Shown piece by piece: positions 27,630 through 36,775 of a DNA stretch of 64,000 bases (position 1 is its first letter; every line of letters begins with the position of its first letter). The stretch comes from an uncultured Prevotellaceae bacterium. GTDB lineage: Bacteria > Bacteroidota > Bacteroidia > Bacteroidales > Bacteroidaceae. The notes under the pieces are model-generated. The model was not told where the DNA came from. It did not search any database and was given only the letters and a program-made list of their open reading frames with translations. The translations under genes were made by a program, and so were the position numbers. The stretch lies in NCBI GenBank assembly GCA_902771155.1, contig CACXVS010000004.1, forward strand, positions 10,425 to 74,424, in the 5' to 3' direction.

Positions 27630-29816
27630 TTATTCTGCTTCTAACAAGAGCACGCGGCTCGACCAGTCGTTCTTCTTCGACCACTCGGGTTCGTTGCGGT
27701 AAGGCATCTCCAGACCGTGGTTCATCAGGTAGGCGCCACTGAAGGTCTTGCCCTCGATGTCCAACGGCTTCAGGTCGATGCGGTTCAGCTCGTGGATCTT
27801 GTACATCTTGTTGGCATCCAGACCAGCCATCTTTACACGAGGCAGATGCTCGTTCTGGAACGACTCAGTCTTCCACCAGAAGAAGACACTCTTCGACTTC
27901 TCTTCATTCACATACATCAGCGAGGCCAGACCTTTCTTATCGTAAGGTGAGACGAGGCGGTAGAGGTCGCCAAACTGTACGATGGGGCGAATCTGCTTGT
28001 ACTCTTTGATGGCATTGCGACAGAGGGCCTTCTCGTCGTCGCTCATGTTCTTGGGCTGAATCTCCATACCCAGGCGTCCGCTCATAGCCACGTCGATGCG
28101 GTACTTCATGGCTGTGGTACGGAAGACGGTGTGGTTGGGCGTAGCCGAGATATGAGAGGCCATAGCGATGGCGGGGAAGAAGTAAGAGGTGCCCCACTGC
28201 ATGTAGATGCGCTGAAGGGCATCGGTATTGTCGCTCACCCAGAACTCATCGAAGTAGGGTAGCACACCCCAGTTGGCACGTCCACCACCCGAGGCACAGG
28301 CCTGAATGGTCAGGTCGGGATACTTGGCGCGGATGCGCTCACAGGTCTTCTCGAAACCACGATGGTAGGCGATGTAGAGGTGGCTCTGGTCGTTCATCGT
28401 CAGATACTGCGAACCGTGGTTCATGATGGCCATGTTGGCATCCCACTTGATATAGTCGATCTCAGGGTACTTCGTCATCAGGTCATCGACGATGGAGAAC
28501 ACGAAGTCCTGTACCTTGGGGTTCGACATGTCGAGCACCACCTGGGTACCTCCACGACCTAAGACGGGTTCACGCTTCGGGGCTTTCACAATCCAGTCGG
28601 GATGGGCCTCGTAGAGTTCGCTGACGGTGTTCGACATCTCTGGCTCAATCCAGATGCCGAACTTGATGCCATGCTTCTTGGCGTCTCGCAGCAAGCCCTC
28701 GATGCCTTCAGGCAGCTTGTTCTTATCGACCACCCAGTCGCCAAGTGAGGAGTTGTCAGTCTTGCGAGGATACTTGTCGCCAAACCAGCCATCGTCCATC
28801 ACGAAGAGTTCGCCACCCATCGAGGCAATGTCGCCCATCATCTGGTCCATGCCCTGCTGGTTGATGTCGAAATACACGCCCTCCCATGAGTTGAGCAGAA
28901 TCTTGCGCTCCTTGTCGCCATGGGCCAGCATATACTTACGGCCCCACTTGTGGAAGTTGCGTGAGATGCCCGAGAGTCCGCATTTCGAGAAGCTGAGCGC
29001 CACCTTTGGTGTGATGAAGTACTCGCCCTTCTTCAGGTGATACTCCGAGTTGTCGGGGTTGATGCCTGCAAAGAAATAGTGGAACTCTGTATCGTCGGTA
29101 TCGATCTTCAGTTGGAAGTTGCCCGAGTAGCAGAGAGCAGCGCCGATCACGTCGCCACAGTTCTCACGACCCTTACCGTCGAGCGAGAACATCACCTCGG
29201 CATGGTCGGTATGCGAGTTGCGCGTACCGTCTTTATTCTTGATCACCTTCTCGCCAGGCAGGATAGGCTCTTCCACCAGGCGCGCCTCGTTGGCCCATGA
29301 GCCATAGAAATGAGAGAGCCACACGTCGCCTCGACGGATGGGCAGACAGATGGAGGCAAACTGCGTCAGGGTGACGGGCTTGGCCTCGCCGTTCAGGATC
29401 TCTGTCCAGGTCTCGATGATGTCTTCTTCCACACGGGGCATATAGCAGAGGCTCACGGTGATGGGATACACAGGATCCTTCATCCAGATGCGGGTGATCA
29501 TGCCTTCATAAGTAATGGAGCCTGTTGCCAGCAGTTCTGTCGAGAGGTTGCCGTCAGCGTGCGTCATGGCCAGGGCAGCCTCTGCAGGACAGTTCATGCC
29601 ATAGGCAGGATAGGCATCCATGCGTCCGCCACGATCAGCCTGTAGGTGCTCGAGGTCGGTATCGCTCAGTTTGGTACCGTAATAGACATACTGGGGCTGT
29701 CGGCCCTGATCCACGTTGAGCACCATCGTGGTGTTCTTGGTCTGGATCGTCACTTGCTCAGCCATTGCCGTCTGGGCAAAGGCAGTGAGTAATGCTAAGA
29801 AATAGAGTTTCTTCAT
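27630..29816 (-). CDS. Alpha-galactosidase, GH36
   Basis: 728-aa secreted glycoside hydrolase releasing terminal alpha-1,6-galactose (raffinose-family sugars, galactomannan). The signal peptide ends AQTAMAEQ. GH36 landmarks are all present: GRGGTQVVLDMSNP, the nucleophile in DYIKWDAN (about residue 455), CASGGGRANWG near 505 and the acid/base in SDNTDA near 525. The start at 29816 sits directly before the signal peptide; ten residues further upstream lack signal character. It stands alone with its own promoter and is not embedded in a SusCD locus. Confidence 0.95.
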   Translation of the reverse strand: MKKLYFLALLTAFAQTAMAEQVTIQTKNTTMVLNVDQGRQPQYVYYGTKLSDTDLEHLQADRGGRMDAYPAYGMNCPAEAALAMTHADGNLSTELLATGSITYEGMITRIWMKDPVYPITVSLCYMPRVEEDIIETWTEILNGEAKPVTLTQFASICLPIRRGDVWLSHFYGSWANEARLVEEPILPGEKVIKNKDGTRNSHTDHAEVMFSLDGKGRENCGDVIGAALCYSGNFQLKIDTDDTEFHYFFAGINPDNSEYHLKKGEYFITPKVALSFSKCGLSGISRNFHKWGRKYMLAHGDKERKILLNSWEGVYFDINQQGMDQMMGDIASMGGELFVMDDGWFGDKYPRKTDNSSLGDWVVDKNKLPEGIEGLLRDAKKHGIKFGIWIEPEMSNTVSELYEAHPDWIVKAPKREPVLGRGGTQVVLDMSNPKVQDFVFSIVDDLMTKYPEIDYIKWDANMAIMNHGSQYLTMNDQSHLYIAYHRGFEKTCERIRAKYPDLTIQACASGGGRANWGVLPYFDEFWVSDNTDALQRIYMQWGTSYFFPAIAMASHISATPNHTVFRTTAMKYRIDVAMSGRLGMEIQPKNMSDDEKALCRNAIKEYKQIRPIVQFGDLYRLVSPYDKKGLASLMYVNEEKSKSVFFWWKTESFQNEHLPRVKMAGLDANKMYKIHELNRIDLKPLDIEGKTFSGAYLMNHGLEMPYRNEPEWSKKNDWSSRVLLLEAE

Positions 29817-29850
29817 AAAATTGCCTTTAGTTATTAACGTAATCATGTTG

Positions 29851-29881
29851 CAAAGATAGTAAAATATTTGGTTATCTCAAA
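29851..29881 (-). promoter_or_regulatory. Promoter of the GH36 gene
   Basis: Minus-strand -33 TTTG (29881-29878), 19-nt spacer, -7 TATCTTTG (29858-29851), full consensus. Start codon is 34 nt downstream. Confidence 0.75.
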
Positions 29882-29898
29882 AAAAAGTTGTTATTTTG
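29867..29898 (+). promoter_or_regulatory. Probable mntP promoter
   Basis: TTTG at 29867-29870, 21-nt spacer, TATTTTG at 29892-29898 (one base short of TAnnTTTG). It overlaps the divergent GH36 promoter. Confidence 0.5.
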
Positions 29899-29934
29899 CA
29901 GCCAAAGTATAGAAAACGGCAAAAGAAATACTAT

Positions 29935-30531
29935 ATGAACTCATTTGATATCTGGCTGTTGGCAGTAGCGTTGGCGATGGATTGTTTCACCGTCTCGATT
30001 GTCAGTGGTGTGATTCTTTCCGACAGGTTTCGTCTTTTCTCCAAGGAGGGGTTAACGGTATTTCGGATGGCTTTCCTCTTCGGATTCTTCCAGGCGCTGA
30101 TGCCCTTGTTGGGGTGGTTTGCCACGTGTCGTTTCAGCGAACATCTGGAGGCTATCGACCACTGGATTGCCTTTGCGCTGCTGGCTTTCATTGGCGGAAA
30201 GATGATCCTGGAGTCGTTTGATGACGAAAAGGAGTCGTCGTTCGACCCCCAGCGGATGCGGATGCAGTTGCTCCTGGCCATCGCCACGAGCATCGACGCT
30301 CTGGCCATTGGCATCTCTTTCGCCTGCATTGGGTTCCATCGTCTGACTCAGTTGTCGGTTCCTTTAATAATAATAGGTATCGTGTCTTTCCTTTTCAGTG
30401 TGCTGGGATATATGCTTGGCTCACGATTCGGCAAGAGCATCACCCGGAGGCTGAAGCCAGAGTTGCTGGGTGGTATAATCCTGGTGGTCATTGGCGCTAA
30501 GATCCTGATGACTCACTTGCTTGATATGTAA
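29935..30531 (+). CDS. mntP: Manganese efflux pump MntP
   Basis: Six-TM inner-membrane exporter of Mn2+, 198 aa from this ATG (E. coli MntP is 188). The two repeat halves carry the family acidic motifs: LALAMDCFTVS at residues about 11-21 and ATSIDALAIG near 122. A possible earlier start at 29896 would lie within the promoter, so 29935 is chosen. I see no manganese riboswitch (yybP-ykoY) in the short leader. Confidence 0.9.
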   Translation: MNSFDIWLLAVALAMDCFTVSIVSGVILSDRFRLFSKEGLTVFRMAFLFGFFQALMPLLGWFATCRFSEHLEAIDHWIAFALLAFIGGKMILESFDDEKESSFDPQRMRMQLLLAIATSIDALAIGISFACIGFHRLTQLSVPLIIIGIVSFLFSVLGYMLGSRFGKSITRRLKPELLGGIILVVIGAKILMTHLLDM

Positions 30532-30546
30532 ATAAACCAAATAACG

Positions 30547-32193
30547 ATGAATAAAGCAGTGACAGCGGTTTGGGACTATGTCAAGGGGCATCCTTATCCC
30601 GTCTTGATGGCTCTTTTCCTACTATGGATGAGTTTCGGCATCTTCCCCCTGCAGTGTTATGAGACTGACGGTCAGGAGGTTATCCTTGGTTGTGATGTGA
30701 TGTATCGTGAGGGATGGTCGTTGCCGCCAGTATATTCTTATGAGTACCGAATGCAGCCGTTGACCACCATTCTGGTGGTGGCGCTGAAGCACGTATTACC
30801 CTTCCTGACTTGCGAGCAGATATACTGTTTCAACACGGTTGTTGCCAGCCTGTTTTTCCTTTTTGGCTGTATCTCGTTTGTCCAGCATATCACCAAGGCC
30901 CCTAAAACGCTGATTCTGGTGGCAGCAATGTTATTGCCCGAGATGTATGCCATAGCGATGTATCCCAATACTGCTATCCCGGCTGTGGCCTGCTTCGTCT
31001 GGGCTCTGATCATGCTGAGCAGAGGGCGCTACTGGCTGACAGGTCTGCTGCTGTGCGTGGCAGTGTTGTTCCGTTTGGATGTGGTCATTGTGTTTCCTGC
31101 CGTCTTCCCGTTATTGATCTTCGAAGGCAAGTCGTTCAAGCAGGCCATCAGTCTGTCGGCCCTCTTTGGTGTTGTGGTGGTTGTGGTGTGCCTGTTCTTC
31201 TTCTGGCTGTTGGGAGCCGATGCCTTGAAGACCTTCGATGCCTACGAGGAGTGGAATGGTCTTATTACTTCAGGAGAGCGCATCGTTGCCATTGTGGGCT
31301 TCTACTCTTTGGCTTACTTTCTTCAGTTACCTGTGGGTGTGGTGGTTATTATTGCCCGACGATATTGGAAAGAACTGTTTCTGGTGCTGCTCCCCATCGT
31401 GCTGCTCCACTCGGTCTTCTCTTCTTTTGGCAACGCCTCGAAACATTTCCTCTATAACGCCCCCTTTGTCATCATTGCTGGCGTACGGGCCTTGTCATGG
31501 CTGATGGGACTCTTGCGCAACCGTCCTGTGCTGAAGTGGATGGCCCTTGCAGGTGTTTTGCTTTATATGACCGTCTCTGTGCGGAAATGTAACCTGACAA
31601 TGCCCTGGCTGACGGAAAATCCACTGAGTAAGGTGGGTATGCTGACGACGCTCTATGAGACAGAACGGGGAGAGACGGGCTACTCCGTGGGTATAGGTGC
31701 AGGTTTCCAACTGGTCACCAACGATGAGAATATGCTCCTGACGGGTCATCTGTTCTATCCTTGGTATATCCAAGCCATCAAACAGATAACGGGAGACTGG
31801 CATCGACAGCAGACGGCTGTCCTCGACAAGGCTCCCACCTCGAACATCCTGACGCTCGAGTATGGTGCCTCTGCCCCCATCGCCTCCGACTATCTGACGG
31901 AGGACTACCGTTTCCGCCAGTTGGAAAAGATGCCATCCACCTATCGCTATACACTTTTCAACGAGCAGCGCGAACTCCACTTCTGGCGCATCGTCTGGAA
32001 AAAGGCGATAACAGACAAACAGGAGGTTGTGGCGTATATTGACAGTGTGGCAGCGGACTTCCCCGATGGCGATGCCTATCTGGTGCCAGCCTGCAACCAT
32101 TATGGCAGTTCTTATTTCATGGACGAACTGGTTCCTGATGGCGTTTTGGAGAAGAAAGCAGACAAACTTTATAAGATTGTCAGAAAAAAGTAG
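30547..32193 (+). CDS. Polytopic membrane protein, GT-C glycosyltransferase-like
   Basis: 548 aa with about ten to eleven TM helices in the first ~350 residues and a soluble C-terminal part. The first loop holds acidic residues (CYETDGQEVILGCDVM) in the place where GT-C enzymes keep catalytic Asp/Glu, and the layout resembles the PMT/ArnT-like group (DUF2029-type). No specific family is recognised and the substrate is unknown. It begins 15 bp after mntP and may be co-transcribed. Confidence 0.6.
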   Translation: MNKAVTAVWDYVKGHPYPVLMALFLLWMSFGIFPLQCYETDGQEVILGCDVMYREGWSLPPVYSYEYRMQPLTTILVVALKHVLPFLTCEQIYCFNTVVASLFFLFGCISFVQHITKAPKTLILVAAMLLPEMYAIAMYPNTAIPAVACFVWALIMLSRGRYWLTGLLLCVAVLFRLDVVIVFPAVFPLLIFEGKSFKQAISLSALFGVVVVVVCLFFFWLLGADALKTFDAYEEWNGLITSGERIVAIVGFYSLAYFLQLPVGVVVIIARRYWKELFLVLLPIVLLHSVFSSFGNASKHFLYNAPFVIIAGVRALSWLMGLLRNRPVLKWMALAGVLLYMTVSVRKCNLTMPWLTENPLSKVGMLTTLYETERGETGYSVGIGAGFQLVTNDENMLLTGHLFYPWYIQAIKQITGDWHRQQTAVLDKAPTSNILTLEYGASAPIASDYLTEDYRFRQLEKMPSTYRYTLFNEQRELHFWRIVWKKAITDKQEVVAYIDSVAADFPDGDAYLVPACNHYGSSYFMDELVPDGVLEKKADKLYKIVRKK

Positions 32194-32225
32194 GTAAAAT
32201 ATAACCGACGAAAGAAAAAAATACT

Positions 32226-32233
32226 TATCTTTG
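32226..32233 (+). promoter_or_regulatory. -7 box immediately before the ABC ATPase gene
   Basis: TATCTTTG lies only 9 nt before the ATG at 32243, which predicts a transcript with almost no leader. No good -33 TTTG is visible. Confidence 0.45.
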
Positions 32234-32242
32234 CAGCAGAAG

Positions 32243-33034
32243 ATGGATGGAGAGACGATACAACTCATCGACTTGGGCATCGGTTATCAGACCAAACATG
32301 GCGTGAAGTCTGTGGCTGAGCATATCAGCGGCGCTATCCGCAGCGGTGAACTCACTTGTCTGTTGGGTGCCAACGGTGTGGGCAAATCCACGTTGCTGCG
32401 TACGCTCTCTGCCTTCCAGCCGAAGACGTCAGGTCAGATTGTCATCGAGGGGCGCGAGCTTGATACCTATACCGACAAGGAGCTGAGTCGCCGTATCGGT
32501 GTGGTGCTGACTGAGAAGCCCGACGTGAGGAATATGACCGTTCGCGAGCTGGTCAGTCTTGGACGTTCGCCCTATACGGGGTTCTGGGGTACCTATTCGA
32601 GAGACGATCTGCAGATTGTCGATGAGGCTATCGCTCAGGTGGGTATCGAGGCACTGAGCCGTCGGATGGTGCAGACACTGAGCGACGGAGAGCGGCAGAA
32701 GGTGATGATTGCCAAGGCACTGGCACAGCAGACACCAGTGATCTATCTCGACGAGCCGACGGCCTTTCTCGACTATCCCAGCAAGGTGGAGGTCTTACAA
32801 CTGCTCCGTCGCATCAGTCGCACTGCGGGGAAGATCATTTTCCTCTCTACCCACGATGTAGAACTGGCCCTGCAGTTGGCCGACACCATCTGGCTGATGA
32901 GTCGCGAGGAGCCCATCGCCATCGGGTCGCCTCGACAACTGGCCAGTGAGGGGGTATTGGGGCGCTTTATCCAGCGCGATGGTATCACCTTCGACCCTGA
33001 GACGCTCGCCATCAGGATTGCTTGTAATAACTAA
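32243..33034 (+). CDS. ABC transporter ATP-binding protein, FecE/BtuD type
   Basis: 263-aa ATPase of a metal-chelate/cobalamin importer. Walker A GANGVGKST (residues 42-50), signature LSDGERQK near 145, Walker B VIYLDEPTAFLD near 165 and H-loop STHD near 200 are complete. The ATG at 32243 is preferred over a TTG 12 bases upstream, which falls inside the -7 box. The next gene resembles CobD; BtuB/BtuG/BtuF-like genes lie 12 kb away on the same strand. No permease gene is adjacent. Confidence 0.9.
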   Translation: MDGETIQLIDLGIGYQTKHGVKSVAEHISGAIRSGELTCLLGANGVGKSTLLRTLSAFQPKTSGQIVIEGRELDTYTDKELSRRIGVVLTEKPDVRNMTVRELVSLGRSPYTGFWGTYSRDDLQIVDEAIAQVGIEALSRRMVQTLSDGERQKVMIAKALAQQTPVIYLDEPTAFLDYPSKVEVLQLLRRISRTAGKIIFLSTHDVELALQLADTIWLMSREEPIAIGSPRQLASEGVLGRFIQRDGITFDPETLAIRIACNN

Positions 33035-33041
33035 CTGACGA

Positions 33042-34082
33042 ATGATATACGGACACGGTGACGACGCTTTTCGCTATGGCGACAAGATCAAGATGAACTT
33101 CAGCTCCAATGTCTATAGTGGAGCCGACCTCTCTGCGTTGAAAGAGCATCTCATGGAGCATTTCGACGTGGTGAGCCATTATCCTGAGCCTCAGCCCCAC
33201 GAGTTGGAACGGCTGTTGGCTGAGCATCTGGGTGTTCCAGAGAATATGGTGATGGTCACTAACGGTGCCAATGAGGCTATCTATCTGATTGCGCAGATGT
33301 ATAAAGGTTGGGCCTCGGTCATTCCACAGCCGACCTTCAATGAGTATGAGGATGCCTGCAAGGCCTTTGATCACATAATCTCCTACGACACCGCTGACGA
33401 GTTGGAACTGTTGCCCCAAGATCGCCTTTACTGGCTCTGTAACCCCAATAACCCTACGGGTAACACATTGTTGAAGACACTGCTCAACCACATCATCCGC
33501 CAGAATCCCCGCTATCTCTATGTGGTTGATCAGTCGTATGCCGACTATACGCTGAGTCCGACGCTGGAGCCAAAGGAGATGACAGACTGCTTTAACGTGA
33601 TGCTCATCCATTCGCTGTCGAAGAAGTACTGTGTGCCAGGACTGCGGTTGGGCTATATCTTCAGTTCACCTATTATCATCGGTCGTCTGCGCGACTTCCG
33701 TCAGCCTTGGACGGTGAATGCCATGGCGATAGAGGCAGGCAAGTACCTGGTCACTCATGATGCGAAGATGATTCCCGACCTGGAGGCCTATCTTTCAGAG
33801 GCCGCCAGGTTGCGTACAGAGCTGTCGGCTATTGAGGGCCTGATGGTGATGGATACAAGTACGAACTTCATGCTGGTAAACATGGACTTCGGTGATGCCA
33901 TCGAACTGAAGAAATGGCTCATCGACAATTATGGCATCCTGATTCGCGACGCATCTAATTTCCGCGGGCTCGATAACCACTGTTTCCGGGTGACGGCCCA
34001 GACGAAGGACGACGATGACATCCTTCTGGAAGCTATCAAGCAATACAAGGTCCTGAAAGAGCAGGATTTGCCTTGCGATTAA
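33042..34082 (+). CDS. PLP-dependent class I/II aminotransferase (CobD/HisC-like)
   Basis: 346-aa fold-type I PLP enzyme. The start MIYGHGDDAFRYGDKIKMNFSSN resembles threonine-phosphate decarboxylase CobD (HG motif, then N-F-S-S-N). TNGANEAIYL, NPNNPTGN (near 130) and the PLP-lysine motif HSLSKKYCVPGLRLGY (Lys near 193) are complete. CobD makes aminopropanol phosphate for cobalamin assembly; histidinol-phosphate aminotransferase is the alternative. The BtuD-like ATPase 8 bp upstream favours the cobalamin link, but this is inference. Confidence 0.82.
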   Translation: MIYGHGDDAFRYGDKIKMNFSSNVYSGADLSALKEHLMEHFDVVSHYPEPQPHELERLLAEHLGVPENMVMVTNGANEAIYLIAQMYKGWASVIPQPTFNEYEDACKAFDHIISYDTADELELLPQDRLYWLCNPNNPTGNTLLKTLLNHIIRQNPRYLYVVDQSYADYTLSPTLEPKEMTDCFNVMLIHSLSKKYCVPGLRLGYIFSSPIIIGRLRDFRQPWTVNAMAIEAGKYLVTHDAKMIPDLEAYLSEAARLRTELSAIEGLMVMDTSTNFMLVNMDFGDAIELKKWLIDNYGILIRDASNFRGLDNHCFRVTAQTKDDDDILLEAIKQYKVLKEQDLPCD

Positions 34083-34091
34083 TTATAAACG

Positions 34092-36461
34092 ATGGAGAAG
34101 CTTACCCTTGCAAACAGACTGAGTATAAGGATTATGGCTGTGCTGATAGTGATGTCGGTAGTTATCATGGCCATGGTTTATGCTGTCACCAGGAAAGTGA
34201 TGGTCCGGGAGGCTGAATCGCGTTACGAGGGTATCATCCTGCATGCAAACGAGAAGATTCGCGGTGTGCTCTCGGATGTCTATGTGGCGGTCATCAACAA
34301 CATCAGCGATATTGAGACTGACATTAACAATCCGGACAAACTCCAGGAGGATCTGGAGCGGATGGTGAGACAGAATATGTATATGTCGAGTTGTAGGCTG
34401 ATCTTTGAACCTGACTTCTATCCCGAGAAAGGACAAAACTATGAGATCTATGCCTGGCGTGATTCGGCTGACGTGGTAAGGGGGAAACAGATGAATGAGA
34501 ACCATCCCGACTATCTGGTGCATGAGTGGTATAAAAGTTCGTTTGAGAAGGATGAGGGCGACTGGACGCCTCCCTATTTTGACAGGGCGGCCTCGCAGCA
34601 ACTGACGACGACTTACCTGACACATATCCACGACCAGAATGGCCGTAAGGTGGGAATGTTAGGAGCCGATGTGTCGCTGGAATGGCTGCGACAGAGGCAT
34701 CAGCGTGTCGATGCCGAGAACCACAGACGTTTTGAGACTGGATTCAAGGTGCAGTCATACAGCTTCATTGTTGACAACGACGGCACTTTCCTGATCCACC
34801 CAAATGAGGACTTCGTGCTGAAGAAGAATTTCAAGGATTTATGCGCAGAGACGCCCGACAAACGAGACGACGAAGTGTTCCGTAGGATTTTGAACGAGGA
34901 GAGCGGCATGTCGCTCTTCGAAAGGAACGGAAAGATATTCTGGATATTCTACTCTTTTGTGAAATATGCGGAGTGGACGGTGGTTATCCTCGTTCCCGAT
35001 GAGATTATCTTCCATAACGGCAACGTGTTGATCATCATCCTCCTGATCATATTCTTATTAGGTCTGTCGCTCATCTATTTCCTCTGTCACAGATTCCTGA
35101 TTATCAACATGAGGACACTGACGCGGTTCGTGGACGCTGCCAACCAGGTGTCGCATGGTAATTTTAATGTCCAACTGCCAATGGTAAAGAGCCGTGAGAT
35201 TGACGCACTGCGCACGGCATTCGGCGACATGCAGGTGTCGCTGACATCGTATATCAACGAGTTGAAGGAGACAACAGCCTCGAATGTGGCTTTTGAACAG
35301 GAACTGAAATTTGCCAGCGACATACAGATGCAGATGCTGCCTAAGACCTATCCGCCATTCCCAGAACGTACGGACATAGATATCTACGGTGAGGTGGTGA
35401 CAGCCAAGGAGGTGGGCGGCGACCTGTTCGACTTCTTTATTCGCGACGAGAAGTTGTTCTTCAGTATCGGCGACGTGGCAGGCAAGGGTATGCCGGCTGC
35501 GCTTGTGATGGCTGTGGCGCGCTCCATGTTCCGCAGTGCATCGACAATACATACATCGCCCAAGTTGATTGTGGAATCTATCAATAGGTCGGTGTGCCAG
35601 AGCACCCACTCCTATATGTTCGTGACACTCTTTATGGGTGTGCTCGACTTGGCAACCGGAAAGTTGCACTATACCAATGCTGGGCATGAGCCTCCAGTGC
35701 TGGTGGGATCGCACACCCGATTCCTGCCTGTGATCAACAATATCCCGCTGGGTTTGAGACAGGAGTGGGAGTATCAAGAGCAAGAGGTAATGATCGTCCC
35801 GGGCACGACGGTTTTCCTCTATACCGATGGTTTTACCGAGGCAGAGACGTCGGACCTGAAACAGTATGGGCGCGACAGAATGTTCAGAGAGGCCATCCGA
35901 CTGGCAGCAAAACGACTTGACTCGCGTACGTTTGTAAAGGATATCCGACTGACGGAACGCACGTTTGTGAACTATATCCCACAGAAAGATGATATCTCGC
36001 TGTTGGCCATCAAATTCAGAGGTAACCTCGACCCTAAGCTTTACAGCAGGACGATACTGCTTAACAACGATGTGCAGGAGGTGCCAGTGCTCTCAGTTTT
36101 CATAGAAGGCATCTGCGACGATATGCAATTCGACAAGCTTACGAAGTCGGGTGTGCACCTGGCGATAGAAGAGGCCGTGGTGAATGTGATGCAATATGCC
36201 TATCCAGAGGGTACGAAGGGTGACGTATATCTTAGTGTGACTGCCGATAATGAAAATATCAGGTTCGAGTTGCGTGACAGCGGCAAAGCCTTCGACCCTA
36301 CATTGATGCCCGAGGTTGATGTCGAGAGTCACGTTAATAAGCATTCCGTTGGTGGATTAGGCATACACCTCATTCACCACTATATGGACAGTATAAGCTA
36401 TGAGCACAAGGATAATCAGAATGTGCTGACAATGATAAAGAAACTCAAACATAAAGAATAA
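34092..36461 (+). CDS. Cache-HAMP-PP2C phosphatase fused to an RsbW-like HATPase
   Basis: 789-aa inner-membrane signalling protein: TM1 (about 12-32), periplasmic Cache-type sensor (about 35-310), TM2 (about 317-340), HAMP (about 340-395), SpoIIE/PPM phosphatase (about 410-640: VGGDLFDFF, GDVAGKGMPAAL, YTDGFTEAE, DDISLLAI), then a C-terminal HATPase_c (about 665-789: EEAVVNVMQYAYP, DSGKAFDP, GGLGIHLI). Phosphatase and kinase of a partner switch thus sit in one chain. The STAS substrate gene begins 8 bp downstream. Confidence 0.9.
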   Translation: MEKLTLANRLSIRIMAVLIVMSVVIMAMVYAVTRKVMVREAESRYEGIILHANEKIRGVLSDVYVAVINNISDIETDINNPDKLQEDLERMVRQNMYMSSCRLIFEPDFYPEKGQNYEIYAWRDSADVVRGKQMNENHPDYLVHEWYKSSFEKDEGDWTPPYFDRAASQQLTTTYLTHIHDQNGRKVGMLGADVSLEWLRQRHQRVDAENHRRFETGFKVQSYSFIVDNDGTFLIHPNEDFVLKKNFKDLCAETPDKRDDEVFRRILNEESGMSLFERNGKIFWIFYSFVKYAEWTVVILVPDEIIFHNGNVLIIILLIIFLLGLSLIYFLCHRFLIINMRTLTRFVDAANQVSHGNFNVQLPMVKSREIDALRTAFGDMQVSLTSYINELKETTASNVAFEQELKFASDIQMQMLPKTYPPFPERTDIDIYGEVVTAKEVGGDLFDFFIRDEKLFFSIGDVAGKGMPAALVMAVARSMFRSASTIHTSPKLIVESINRSVCQSTHSYMFVTLFMGVLDLATGKLHYTNAGHEPPVLVGSHTRFLPVINNIPLGLRQEWEYQEQEVMIVPGTTVFLYTDGFTEAETSDLKQYGRDRMFREAIRLAAKRLDSRTFVKDIRLTERTFVNYIPQKDDISLLAIKFRGNLDPKLYSRTILLNNDVQEVPVLSVFIEGICDDMQFDKLTKSGVHLAIEEAVVNVMQYAYPEGTKGDVYLSVTADNENIRFELRDSGKAFDPTLMPEVDVESHVNKHSVGGLGIHLIHHYMDSISYEHKDNQNVLTMIKKLKHKE

Positions 36462-36469
36462 GACAGATA

Positions 36470-36775
36470 ATGGAAGCATCAATCAGAAAAGACAGTGATG
36501 GCAAGGTTACCCTGATATTAGACGGGCGACTTGATACATCGGTTACTCCCCAGACAGAAAAAGAAGTAGAGCCGCTGTTTGCCTACGAGGGGTATGAGGT
36601 AGTGATAGACTGCAGCCGCCTCGAGTACATCTCTTCGAGTGGTTTGCGACTGCTCATGGCTATTAACCAGCGTTGCCGCGCCAACCACTGCGAACTGTAT
36701 ATCAAAGGTCTGACGGAAGAGGTGTACGACGTGTTCCAGACGACGGGATTCGTACACTTGTTTAATTTTATTTAG
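36470..36775 (+). CDS. STAS-domain anti-sigma factor antagonist
   Basis: 101-aa single STAS domain like SpoIIAA/RsbV. The conserved phosphorylation loop is DCSRLEYISSSGLRLLM, with the acceptor Ser around residue 57. In partner switching, unphosphorylated STAS proteins sequester an HATPase kinase; the upstream gene encodes both a suitable phosphatase and a suitable kinase. Its last 8 bases overlap the 3' end of the convergent gene on the minus strand. Bacteroidetes lack a SigB homologue as far as I know, so the final target is open. Confidence 0.92.
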   Translation: MEASIRKDSDGKVTLILDGRLDTSVTPQTEKEVEPLFAYEGYEVVIDCSRLEYISSSGLRLLMAINQRCRANHCELYIKGLTEEVYDVFQTTGFVHLFNFI

